Shown: positions 1 through 11,200 of the stretch, in pieces
Position numbering within the stretch: position 1 is the stretch's first letter
Layout of the letters: every line of letters starts with the position of its first letter
NCBI GenBank assembly: GCA_964419545.1
Contig: CAYQQU010000036.1
Coordinates: 1 to 58,724, forward strand
DNA from: CAYQQU01 sp964419545
Lineage (GTDB): Bacteria > Bacteroidota > Bacteroidia > Chitinophagales > Saprospiraceae
Direction of reading: 5' to 3'
DNA: 58,724 bases
Notes under the pieces: model-generated
What the model saw: the letters and a program-made list of their open reading frames with translations, nothing else
Databases searched by the model: none
Told to the model about the DNA's origin: nothing
Program-made: the position numbers and the translations under genes

Positions 1-85
1 GCGCTGCTATGAGCCGGAAAAATCCCTTCGGGAGAACCCAAAATCTGAGTTTTTTGCTTCAAAAGCACTACCTCCAAACAAGCTC
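1..85. mobile_element. Half of a palindromic MITE-like element (copy A)
   Basis: Bases 1-85 match the reverse complement of 55558-55642 with one mismatch in 85, so this is one arm of the same palindromic element. It ends in the terminal sequence CTCCAAACAAGCTC, followed by TAA at 86-88, which fits a TNA-type target duplication as at the other two copies. The other arm lies outside the window. No transposase is encoded, so it is probably a non-autonomous element. Confidence 0.75.
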
Positions 86-767
86 TAAAACGCCGGACAA
101 CTGTGACCTGATCCTGCGCTCGCGGGTGGATTCGACCAAAGCTATTGGGAAAGCATTGACACAAGTCGAAAATCCGCCAAAGATCTGGATCCAGATGTCG
201 ACAGCCCACATTTACGGCGATCCGCCCCTTCAATGGTGTTCAGAAGATTCCACCACGGGATACGGCTTAGCGCCTTTCGTCGGCAAAGCCTGGGAGGAAG
301 CATTTCTGAATGCTATACCGGCTGACGTCAGAGGCGTCCGATTGCGCACCAGTTTTGTGGTAGGCAGGAACGGAGGCGCTTTAGCCAGCCTCAAAAAGAT
401 CGTCAGCCTGGGGTTGGGGGGGACAGTAGGCAATGGGAAACAAGGATTTAGCTGGATTCACGAATACGACTTGAACGAGCTTATTTTCCAAGCGATCCGG
501 CATGAAAGATTCCGGGGCATATACATTGCGAGCGCCCCGAACCCGGTATCCAACAAAGAATTTATGCGAACCCTGCGCAAAAAGATGCGCGTTCCGATTG
601 GTCTGCCCGCACCGGAGTGGATCACCCGCATCGGAGCGAAATTCCTATTTAAAACCGATCCCGAGCTGGCCCTTTACGGCAGGTATGTCAAGTCGGCGAG
701 GCTGGAAAAAGAAGGATTTACATTCAAATATCCGACCCTGGAGGAGGCACTGGACGATTTGATTTAA
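9..767 (+). CDS. 5'-truncated NAD-dependent epimerase (TIGR01777/SulA-like), fused to a mobile element
   Basis: From about residue 27 the product matches the central and C-terminal parts of TIGR01777-type epimerases: an ILRSRVDSTKAIGKAL helix, the WIQMSTAHIYGD strand-loop, the RTSFVVGRNGGAL segment, FSWIHEYDL and a C-terminal DUF1731-like tail. The N-terminal Rossmann part of about 80 residues, including the glycine-rich GxxGxxG motif, is absent. The first 26 codons come from the palindromic element at 1-85, so this ATG is not the ancestral start. The rest of the gene probably lies upstream of the window beyond the element. Without the dinucleotide-binding motif the product is unlikely to be active. 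It converges with bshB1, leaving 22 bp between stop codons. Confidence 0.75.
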   Translation: MSRKNPFGRTQNLSFLLQKHYLQTSSKTPDNCDLILRSRVDSTKAIGKALTQVENPPKIWIQMSTAHIYGDPPLQWCSEDSTTGYGLAPFVGKAWEEAFLNAIPADVRGVRLRTSFVVGRNGGALASLKKIVSLGLGGTVGNGKQGFSWIHEYDLNELIFQAIRHERFRGIYIASAPNPVSNKEFMRTLRKKMRVPIGLPAPEWITRIGAKFLFKTDPELALYGRYVKSARLEKEGFTFKYPTLEEALDDLI

Positions 768-789
768 CCCGGACGCCTTCAGGGCAGTT

Positions 790-1521
790 TCACACCAGAT
801 CAAACAAGCTATTCACCCCCACCGGTCGCGCCACGTTAAATCCTTCCCCAAAATCAAAGCCGGCCGGCCGGCCGTAGGTTGCGGCTTTGGCGCGCAGAAA
901 ATCCATGAAGTTTTTGCCGGAGATGGGCGTCGACAGTTCCTTGGCGTATTCCGTTGCTTCCGGCAGGTAGAATTGAGAACGAAAGGCTTTGACCAACTCC
1001 AGCTTGCGATCGATATAGGGCGTAATGTCCACCACGAAGTCGGGCGTGAGGTTGAAGTCCTGGATGTAGTGATAGACGGCCTGGGGGCGCCAGCGTTCCT
1101 GCGGTTCGCCGCTTTCGGATCGGGTTTCGATCTTGGCCAGGCCGGCGTAGAAGCAGGCGTCGGCGGTGAGCTTAGCGGCGCGGCCGTGGTCGGGATGGCG
1201 GTCGTTGAGGGCGTTGGCGAGTACGATGGCGGGCCGGTGCTCGCGGATCACGCGGATGATGGCGGTGATGTGTTCGCGGTCGTAGCCAAAAAAGCCGTCG
1301 GCCAGCCCCAGGTTTTTGCGGAAGGCGGCGCCCATCAGGCGAGCCGATTCGGCGGCTTCCGCCTCGCGGATCTCGGGCGTACCGCGGGTGCCCAGTTCGC
1401 CGCGCGACAGGTCAAGCAGACCCACGCTTCTGCCCTGGTCGATATGGCGCAGCAGGGCGCCGCTGCAACTGAGTTCTACATCGTCGGGATGAATACCGAC
1501 CGCGAGGATATCTACTTTCAT
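790..1521 (-). CDS. bshB1: Bacillithiol biosynthesis N-acetylglucosaminyl-malate deacetylase BshB1 (LmbE family)
   Basis: A 243-residue LmbE-family zinc deacetylase. It should deacetylate N-acetylglucosaminyl-malate, the second step of bacillithiol synthesis, in the cytoplasm. It opens with MKVDILAVGIHPDDVELS; the HPDD zinc motif is at residues 11-14 and a second motif HPDH at 109-112. The GELGTRGT and LGLADGFF segments and the length fit BshB1 rather than the broader PIG-L group. The frame is open for 20 more codons upstream, but the start at 1521 places the conserved first strand at the N-terminus as in the family. It lies 63 bp downstream of the membrane protein at 1585-2073 and may share its transcript. 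A YpdA-type bacillithiol disulfide reductase is encoded at 45201 in the same window. Confidence 0.88.
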   Translation of the reverse strand: MKVDILAVGIHPDDVELSCSGALLRHIDQGRSVGLLDLSRGELGTRGTPEIREAEAAESARLMGAAFRKNLGLADGFFGYDREHITAIIRVIREHRPAIVLANALNDRHPDHGRAAKLTADACFYAGLAKIETRSESGEPQERWRPQAVYHYIQDFNLTPDFVVDITPYIDRKLELVKAFRSQFYLPEATEYAKELSTPISGKNFMDFLRAKAATYGRPAGFDFGEGFNVARPVGVNSLFDLV

Positions 1522-1584
1522 GCCGGAAAGATAACAAGGAAGTGGGAAAACTTCAGAGCTCATTCCGCGGTAGCGCGCCACTTT

Positions 1585-2073
1585 TCACGCGTACCGCACC
1601 AGCCGGGCCTGTTTGGCCGTTTGGTTGCCGATGGCGAAATGCTGCCGGTAGACGTTGCCGAGCTGGTCGAGGAAGGTGACCTCCACCACGAAGTCTTTTT
1701 TGATCTTTCGCTTACCGGTGGCCTCCAGGAGCAGGCCGTAAATTTTTTCCCGCTCCAGCTGGTGGCCGGCAAAGGCGTTTTTAACGGCAATATCATTGCG
1801 GCCTTTGATCTGGAGGTTGCTGATCGTGGCCACGTCGCCGTCGTTGCGCAGCTTGAGATAGGCGTCGCGGCCGAGCGGCGACAGCTGGAAGGCGTGAATC
1901 TTAATGCGCGGCGCCACCTGCCGGGCTTTGCGCTTTTTGCCGCTATTGCGAAACGCGAGGAATAGGATCAGCAAGAGGAGAACGCCGCCGCCCGCCGCCC
2001 AGTACCACCATTCTACGCTGTAGAAGATGGCTTCGGCTTCGGCCCGTAATTGCTCCAGATTGAATGTTTCCAT
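1585..2073 (-). CDS. Small single-pass membrane protein of unknown function
   Basis: A 162-residue protein starting METFNLEQL. A short N-terminal helix is followed by one strong transmembrane segment (about residues 22-43, WWYWAAGGGVLLLLILFLAF), a basic cluster (GKKRKAR), and a C-terminal domain of about 110 residues predicted to be mostly beta strand, rich in alternating hydrophobic and charged residues. The basic cluster after the membrane helix suggests the C-terminal domain is cytoplasmic. The frame is open for 24 codons further upstream, but that stretch is not protein-like, so the start at 2073 is preferred. I do not recognise the family. It is transcribed in the same direction as bshB1 just downstream. 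Confidence 0.65.
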   Translation of the reverse strand: METFNLEQLRAEAEAIFYSVEWWYWAAGGGVLLLLILFLAFRNSGKKRKARQVAPRIKIHAFQLSPLGRDAYLKLRNDGDVATISNLQIKGRNDIAVKNAFAGHQLEREKIYGLLLEATGKRKIKKDFVVEVTFLDQLGNVYRQHFAIGNQTAKQARLVRYA

Positions 2074-2171
2074 AACCCTGATCAAAAATGCGAGCCGAAA
2101 ATTAACAAAAAGTGATGAAAGAGACAGCTGATGTTTCGAAAACATCGGACGTTGCCTCCCCCGTTTGCAAA

Positions 2172-2204
2172 CAAAAAAGAAGAGCCCCGGCCCTGCCGGA
2201 GCTC
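2172..2204 (-). terminator. Rho-independent terminator of the giant gene 2290-18729
   Basis: A 10-bp stem with one mismatch (82-91 of this block with 95-104, i.e. 2182-2191 and 2195-2204) and a three-base loop. On the minus strand it is followed by TTCTTTTTT. It lies about 85 bp past the stop codon of the giant surface-protein gene. Confidence 0.7.
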
Positions 2205-2289
2205 CCCTTTTTGTCAGATTGATCAGCTCGTCTTGCGGCTTCCGCCCGGCTTCGCTATCGCTCTTCCGGGGAAACCTTTTGACTGTTTA

Positions 2290-5200
2290 TCATTGTGTTC
2301 GCGTCACCATGAAGCGACGAATCAGTATTTCACCATCACCGGCCCGGAAGCTCAGTGTGTAGATGCCGCTGCGAAAATCCTCTTCGAACAGGTCGATCTG
2401 CAGGGGTGCGGCGTCGATCTCATCCAGGCTCAGCCGGAAAACCGTCTGGCCGAGATTGTTGTGGATCATCAGCTCGCCGGTGCGGCCGGTGAAGTCGGAT
2501 AAGTCGATGTTCAGCACTGTGTTGGCCGGGTTCGGGTAGATGCTGATATCCTGGCCTGCGCGTTCGGGCGTCGAGCTCGCTTCCGGCAATAGGCTGCCCG
2601 GATTGGGCGCCGATTGCATGGTGCCGGAAAGGATTTCAAAAGTAACGGTTACCATCGGGCCGGCGTCGCCGTTGCCGCCATTCGCCGAGTAAGGGGTTGC
2701 GATGATGGTATACATCCCCGCCTCAAAATTCTGACCGACAAAATCACCGCTAGAGTCGCCAAACAACGCATAGGGCGCTACGCTTTCCGTACGGGATCGA
2801 TTGATCGGACCGCTGATGCTCAACACCACGCTCTCCGTCAAATCGTTGGCGAGGGCTTCCACACTTAGGGAATTGGTCGGTAAATTACCCAGGTAATATT
2901 GATCCTCATCCATAAGGGGTCCAAGGCTGGCATCTGCGTCTGCATCGACCAGCAAAAAGCCGGTTACCAGTGGGCCACAACCGGCCAGGTTATCAACAAT
3001 TCCGTCACAGTTGTTGTCCAGGTCATCACATTCTTCCGTCGCTCCGGGGAAGACTGCATCGTTCGTATCATCACAGTCGGTATCATTCGCTACGAAACCA
3101 ACCGGCGCGATACAGGCGAAAGTCGTCGTGCTGGGATCACCGAAGCCGTCCATGTCAGCATCGGCGTACCAGATGCTGCCTACCAAATTGTCGTCATCGT
3201 CATCCACATCGCCATCGCAGTCATTATCGATACCGTCGCAGATTTCGAGGGCGCCCGGATTGATATCCATTTGGGTATCATCACAATCGGTATTATCCAA
3301 TACAAAACCGGTTGGCTGATCGCAAGCCGGGATTGAGACGCCGGGATTACCGAATCCGTCGCCGTCTAGATCTTGATACCAGGTAGGAATGGCGCCTGTC
3401 ACATCCTGATCGTCCCCATCCACGAAGCCGTCGCAATCGTTATCGATACCGTCACAGATTTCCATCGCATCGGTGTTGACGTTTTGATTGTCGTCGTCGC
3501 AGTCCGAATTATCCGATACGAATCCGTCAGGTGGCGAGCAAGCCAGAACTGTATTGCCGGGGTCACCGAAACCATCCCCGTCTGTATCGGCGTAGAAGGT
3601 CGATGCATCTGCTACGTCGGGATCATCCCCGTCGACCAGCCCGTCGCAGTCGTTGTCGACACCATCGCAGACTTCTAACGCATCCGGGTTGATGAACTCG
3701 TCATTATCGTCACAATCGACATCGTTAAAGAAACCGTCGCCGTCGTTGTCCACCAGTCCGTCGGTTACCGTAAAGTTAATGGTCAATGCTTGCCCCGGAT
3801 CCCCGGTACCGCCCGCCTGGGAATAGGGGGTTGCAGTTAGCGTATAATTGCCCAGCGGTAAAATTTCTCCGGAGAAGCTGCCGCCGCTATCCCCAAAAAG
3901 AGTATAAGGGGATGCATTTTCCGTTCGGTTGCCGTTCAACGGCCCGGTCAGGGAAAGCACTACGCTACCCACCACCGCCGGATCGGTATTAGCAATGACA
4001 TTCAACGGAACAGACCCGGTGAAAATACTTAGGTCAATAACCACGCCATCCGATAAGGGGTCGTATTCATTCACCACCTGGTCGTTGGCCGCATTAACCA
4101 GTGTAAAAGAAATAACCGCATCGCCGCATACCAACCCAGGCTCCTGGCCGTCGGTCAGTCCGTTGCAGTTGTTGTCAAAGCCGTCGCATACTTCGGCGGC
4201 GTCCGGATTGATACCGGCATCGCTATCGTCACAATCGTCGGCATTGTCCACAAAACCGGCCGGTTGTTCACAGGCCATCACCGAATTGTCCGGATCGCCA
4301 TAAGTATCCCCATCGTCATCGGCATACCAGATAGCACCGTCGACCGGACTCTCGTCGATTGTACCGTCGCAATCGTTGTCCTCCCCGTCACATACTTCCG
4401 GCGCCAGCGGGTTTACGCCAATGTCATTGTCGTCACAATCGTCTGCATTACCTACGTAGCCGGCAGGTGGGCTGCAGGCGGAAATCGAATTACCGGGATC
4501 GCCGAAGCCATCCAAATCGAAGTCGAAGTACCAAGTGACCAGACCGCCGGTAACATCGTCGTCTGCATCGTCGACATCGCCGTCGCAGTCGTTGTCCAAT
4601 CCGTCACACACTTCCAGTGCGCCCGGATTGACGTTCATATTGCTGTCATCGCAATCGGTATTGTCGGCTACGTAACCGGATGGTTGGGTGCAGGCAACCA
4701 GAGTATTGTTCGGATCGCCGTAGGTGTCCTGATCCGTATCGGCATACCAAATGGTGCCATCCACCGGATCTTCGTCGGTTTCACCATTACAATCGTTGTC
4801 TTTCCCATCGCAAATTTCCGGTGCGCCCGGATAGACCGTATTGTCATTGTCATCGCAATCCACATCGCAAGTAAAAGTATCCCCGTCCAGATCCGCTAAC
4901 AGATCCAAGCCGTCGCAGTCCTGATCGATGCCGTCGCAGGCAATTTCCGGTGCACCCGGGAAAATGGTATTGTCGTTGTCGTTACAATCCACATCGGCGG
5001 TAAAGTCGTCATTATCGGCGTCCGCACCGGCCTGCACCACACTGAAGTTGATGACGAGCGGTGTGCCTGCCGTGCCCTGGCCGAGGATCGAAGAGTAAGG
5101 CGTTGCCGTGAGGGTGTAGTTCCCCAACGAGAAACTGCCGTTGGCGAAGTTACCGCCGCTATCCCCAAACAAGGCGTAAGGCGCAACGTTCTCGGTCCGG

Positions 5201-8200
5201 TTGGCCGGATCGGGGCCGGTGAGTTGGAAGACAACGCTGCCGACTACCGACGGATCCGTGATGGCCTGTACGTTGAGCGGGAAGGTAAGCGCATCCAGGT
5301 TGAGGATGGCGCCGTCCTGCATCGGATCGAAACCGGCTACCGGCTGGTCCGTCACCGCGTTAATGAGCTTGAACGCGATCACGGCGTCGCCGCAGTTGAT
5401 ATCCGGGTCCTGGCCGTCTACTAAATTATCACAGTCGTTGTCGACCCCATCGCAGACCTCGGTCGAGGCCGGGTTGATGTTTGCTGCTCCGTCATTGCAA
5501 TCCGTATTGTCGGCAACGTAACCGGGCGGTTGGTTGCAGGCGACCGTGAAACTATTCGGATCACCGAAACCGTCGTTATCGTTATCCGCATACCAGGTCG
5601 TGGCGCCCCCCAAATCCGGGTCGGCCTCGTCGATCAGTCCGTCGCAATCGTTGTCCTCCCCGTCACATACTTCCGGCGCCAGCGGGTTTACGCCAATGTC
5701 ATTGTCGTCACAATCGTCTGCATTACCTACGTAGCCGGCAGGTGGGCTGCAGGCGGAAATCGAATTACCGGGATCGCCGAAGCCATCCAAATCGAAGTCG
5801 AAGTACCAAGTGACCAGACCGCCGGTAACATCGTCGTCTGCATCGTCGACATCGCCGTCGCAGTCGTTGTCCAATCCGTCACACACTTCCAGTGCGCCCG
5901 GATTGACGTTCATATTGCTGTCATCGCAATCGGTATTGTCGGCTACGTAACCGGATGGTTGGGTGCAGGCAACCAGAGTATTGTTCGGATCGCCGTAGGT
6001 GTCCTGATCCGTATCGGCATACCAAATGGTGCCATCCACCGGATCTTCGTCGGTTTCACCATTACAATCGTTGTCTTTCCCATCGCAAATTTCCGGTGCG
6101 CCCGGATAGACCGTATTGTCATTGTCATCGCAATCCACATCGCAAGTAAAAGTATCCCCGTCCAGATCCGCTAACAGATCCAAGCCGTCGCAGTCCTGAT
6201 CGATGCCGTCGCAGGCAATTTCCGGTGCACCCGGGAAAATGGTATTGTCGTTGTCGTTACAATCCACATCGGCGGTAAAGTCGTCATTATCGGCGTCCGC
6301 ACCGGCCTGCACCACACTGAAGTTGATGACGAGCGGTGTGCCTGCCGTGCCCTGGCCGAGGATCGAAGAGTAAGGCGTTGCCGTGAGGGTGTAGTTCCCC
6401 AACGAGAAACTGCCGTTGGCGAAGTTACCGCCGCTATCCCCAAACAAGGCGTAAGGCGCAACGTTCTCGGTCCGGTTGGCCGGATCGGGGCCGGTGAGTT
6501 GGAAGACAACGCTGCCGACTACCGACGGATCCGTGATGGCCTGTACGTTGAGCGGGAAGGTAAGCGCATCCAGGTTGAGGATGGCGCCGTCCTGCATCGG
6601 ATCGAAACCGGCTACCGGCTGGTCCGTCACCGCGTTAATGAGCTTGAACGCGATCACGGCGTCGCCGCAGTTGATATCCGGGTCCTGGCCGTCTACTAAA
6701 TTATCACAGTCGTTGTCGACCCCATCGCAGACCTCGGTCGAGGCCGGGTTGATGTTTGCTGCTCCGTCATTGCAATCCGTATTGTCGGCAACGTAACCGG
6801 GCGGTTGGTTGCAGGCGACCGTGAAACTATTCGGATCACCGAAACCGTCGTTATCGTTATCCGCATACCAGGTCGTGGCGCCCCCCAAATCCGGGTCGGC
6901 CTCGTCGATCAGTCCGTCGCAATCGTTGTCTTGTCCATCGCACACTTCCGGTGCGCCGGGATAGACGCTACTGTCATCGTCATCGCAATCGTCGGCATTC
7001 GTCACAAAACCGGTCGGAGCTATCGACTCGCAGCTCGTGATAAAGTTATCGGGATCACCCGCGCCGTCAATGTCGGCGTCGGCATAATAGATAAAGCCGT
7101 TGTTGTCCACATTGGGGGCTCCGGGTGTAATGCAGACCAATCCGAAGTCGGTATTGTTGTCATCGGTGTCCGTACCGTTGGGCAGTCGCGACAGGCCGAG
7201 GCCGGCATCGGTATTGTTGTCGCCGACGGCGACGCCGGTTCCTTCTACGAAACCAGGCACATCGCCCTCGTAACTCAGCGCATCGACCTGATTGCCGTTA
7301 AACAGCAGGGCAATAGCGTCCGGCGCGCCGTTCTGGATCAGGTTTTCGCTCTGCGTAAAGCCGACGAAGTCGCAATTCGGGACACTGGAGTTGGTCCCGC
7401 AGATCACGAAGTACTCGCCCGGCGCCAGATCGACGTCCGGCAAGTCGACATTGTCGTAAGCGGTAGCGCCGGAGCCGTTGATCAGGTCAAGACTGTAATT
7501 GTCCAGGTTGACCGTAACCGCGCCGTTATTATACAACTCGATGAACTCCGCATCGTCCGTACCCGGCTGGTCGTAGTCTACCTCGTTGATCACCAGGCTG
7601 CCCACCGGTGCGTCCGAGCAGGAAGCTACCGGTCCGAAATCGCCGATACTCGTATTACAGCCGTCCGGGTCGTTGAAATCCTGTACCGTCAGTGCGCCCG
7701 TGGTGGTCGTACCGTCGGCGTCGAACGGTCCCGCCGTGCCCGGCGCGCCGTAGTCGAATGGTCCCCAGGACATCGTACCGTCCGTGATGAGATACTGGTT
7801 GGCGGCGCCGCCGTTGGTGGCGCTCGCTACGACGATCACTTCGAAGAAGTCATCACCGGAATCACTGTCCGTACCTGCATTATTGCAGAGGGTCGCTTCC
7901 GCCGGAACATCGATGTTGATCGCGCAGGGCGGCGAGGCGCACGACTCGTTTGCCGCCCCCGGCGTCCCAAAGTCACCATCACCGAATGCACCGGTAGAGG
8001 CGCACCAGTTGGCGCCGTCGTCGTTTCCTGCGGCGTCCAGCACACTCTCATCGAGATTGATACTGGCCCCGGAAATATCCGGGAAGCCGTTGGCAAAATC
8101 GTAATCGACTTCGTCGATCACCGTTCCGTCACAGGAAATAACGACTTCGTCTCCCGAATTACTCAGCTGGATGGCGCTGTATTGATAGTCCACCGACACC

Positions 8201-11200
8201 CCGCCATTCGTGCCTGGGTCGGCGTTGATGCCGAGCACCACGTAGCCGCCGGCCGGAACGATCACACTAATGGCGATAGTATGGGGGGTTGCGTCATTAT
8301 CCGTGATCTCCAACCCGTTGAGGTCAATCGCCGCACCGGTGGCATTATACACTTCGATCCATTCCCCGTTGGCATCCGCTACGGCGGATGGGTTGTACAT
8401 TATTTCGGTGATCACCAGGTCGCCGGGTTGCGGACAGGTGGTAACCGAACAGTCATCATCCTCCGCATTGGGGAAGGGATCGTCTTTACTTTCGAAGTAA
8501 TCAAACTCGGCCGTGTGGGCCGGCGCATTACCGCCAACGCCGTTGCCGCCGTAAACCCCTACTTCCGTCACCGTCAGGTCATAGTCAATAACGCCCGCAT
8601 CCGTCCAGTTTACGCCATCGGTAGAATACCTTTGGGTAAATACGTTGCCGTTGCGTTCCACCTGCATGTAGAGAGGCGCCGTGCCAAGCGGGACGGTGGG
8701 CATGGGTTGATCATAAGTGATATTGGAGGCTAACGGAAACTCGGGGTTTTGCTCGTCCCCAGGTGCGAGAATAGCCGTGAGTGCCCTGGTGTTAGGTCCG
8801 TCTTCCCTGCTGTAAAACTCGAAGCGCAGGAACTTGAATTCACTCTCCTTCACCACGATCCCTTGCATCTGATATTGCGGCGGAGCGGTAACCGGGGACG
8901 TCATTTTCACCTCTACGGTAAAGTTGGAATTGTTGGAGGACTGCAGCACGTGCGCCGCCTGGATGCCGCTGACCCAGAGCTGGTTTTCCGGACCGCCAGG
9001 TATCGAAAGCTGGAGCCGGGCGTCTTCTGTGCCCGCTCCGGCAAACTGCAGGTCATCCATGTCTCCGTTTGCGGCCGGCACGAAAGTCCACTGGCTGCTG
9101 AGCTGGCCGTCGCAGAAGCTGTCGGAGATCAGGTTCGATGGGTCGCTGGTCGTCGAGCAGGCATCTACCGGTCCAAAATCGCCGATATCGGCGCTACAGC
9201 CGGTTGGATTGTCAAAATCCGTTACGGTCAGTGTTCCGGTAGTCGTACTGCCGTCGGCGTCAAACGGCCCGGCAACGCCTTGGCTTCCGTAGGTAAATGG
9301 CCCCCAGTTCTGATTGCCGTCGGTGATCCAGTATTGGTTCGAGGCGCCGCCGTTGGTGGCGCTCGCCGTCACCGTTACGTTGAAGACATCGTCGCTGTCA
9401 TCCGCGTCCGTACCGGCATTATCGCAGGCCGTTGCCGCGCCCGCCACATCGATGTTGATCGCGCAGAGCGGCGGCGCGCCGCAGTTCGTATTCTGTGAAG
9501 TATTCGCTTCACCCGGTGTGATACACACCAGGCTGAAATCAGCGCTATTGTTGTCCGTATCCGTGCCGTCGGGCAGGCGCGAGAGGCCTACATTGGCATC
9601 GGCGTTATTGTCGCTATTTCCGACGGCGACGCCGGTTCCTTCCACGAAGCCCGGCACATCGCCCTCATAGCTCAGCGCGTCGACCAGATTGCCGTTCAGC
9701 AGCAGGCCGACGGCGTCGGGCGCACCGTTCTGGATGAGATTGTCACTCTGCGTGAAACCGACGAAGTCGCAATTCGGGACACTAGAGTTGGTCCCGCAGA
9801 TCACGAAATATTCGCCCGGCGCCAGGTCGACGTCCGGCAGGTCGACATTGTCGTAAGTGGTAGCGCCGGAGCCGTTGATCAGGACAAGACTGTAATTGTC
9901 CAGGTTGACCGTAACCGCGCCGTTATTATACAGCTCGATGAACTCCGCATCGTCCGTACCCGGCTGGTCGTAATCCACCTCGTTGATCACCAGGCTCGGC
10001 GCCGGGGCGCCCAGGGTAAAGGTGGCCGTGATATCTACCGGTCCGCCGATCGTAATCGTTTCGACCAGGTTGTTTCCGGACAGGTCGCCCGACCATCCGT
10101 CAAAAGCAGAGCCAACGTCCGGCGCCGCCGTCACTTCTACCACGTCGCCGCAGGCATAGGCGGCTTGGTCCGGGTTGAGGGTCACCACCCCGGAACCGTC
10201 ACCGGCGTAGCTGACGGTAATGGTGTTGGCGGCGCCGTCTTCCGGATCGATCGGACTGGCGGTATTGAAGAAGTAATCGACCTGGGCCGTAAAGGGCAGG
10301 GCGTCGATGGGGTTACCGGCGAAGACACCGACCTCGTTGACGGTATACGGCAAATTCTGGATTACGCCGGCCACAGTCCAGTTCACGCCGTCGAAGGAAT
10401 ATTCGTACGTCCAGGTATTGCCGTCACGCTTGACGCGCAGGTAGATGGGACCGCCCTGGGGCGCATTCCCCGCATTGTTGATAAGCGTTTGCTTGGCGCC
10501 GTTATCATAAGTACCGGAGAAGAACGTCAGGCTGTTTCCGTTCGGGTTGAACACATCGAAGCGCAGGAAGACCGATTCGCTGGTTTGCACCAGGATACCC
10601 TGATCGTTGTAGCCGCCGTCCGGTTCGGTGTTGAATTTCACCTCCAACTCGAAATCGGTATTCGAAGCGGCTTGCATCACCCGGGCCGTTTCGTTGGGTA
10701 TGCCGCCCGTCCCCCAAGCGTTGTGCGGCACATCTTCCGGCACCGTGAGGGCCAGGTAGGCATCGCCGGAACCGCCGCCGATCAGTTCGAAGGAACCGTC
10801 GCCGACCGGGTTGACGAAACTCCAGAACGGGTTCAGGTCACAATTGTTGAAGTCATCCGACTGGATGCTCGGCGGCGGGTCGGGGGTGATGGTGATATTG
10901 ACCTGGGCGATATTGGAAACGTCGCCGTCGTTATCTTCCACCGTGTAGGTGAAACTGTCGCTGGTCGTTGCAGTACCGTCGTGTTGGTAAGTCACCTGGC
11001 CGTCAGTTAGGTTGATATCCGTAATCGTGCCGTTGGCAGGAAGATCGACGATCGTCACCGTCGCCGGATTCAAGGCGCCGTCATCATCCGTGTCATTGTT
11101 CAAGACGTTGATGGCTACGGAGGTTCCTAACTGTACTGTGGCGTCATCGGGATTAGCCGTCGGCGGAGTATTTGGCGCTCCCACGACGGGGGTTATTTCA

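Noticed and set aside
973..1965. 330-codon plus-strand open frame over bshB1
   Set aside because: Antisense of bshB1 and of the membrane-protein gene; no independent features.
2930..7100. Evenly spaced repeats resembling a CRISPR array
   Set aside because: They are in-frame codons for MopE motifs with diverged, coding spacers; there are no cas genes.
6805..8733. 642-codon plus-strand open frame opposite the giant gene
   Set aside because: It is a mirror of the Asp-rich repeat codons. The product is repetitive Val/Ile/Arg-rich sequence with no signal peptide or domain, while the minus frame encodes clear domains.
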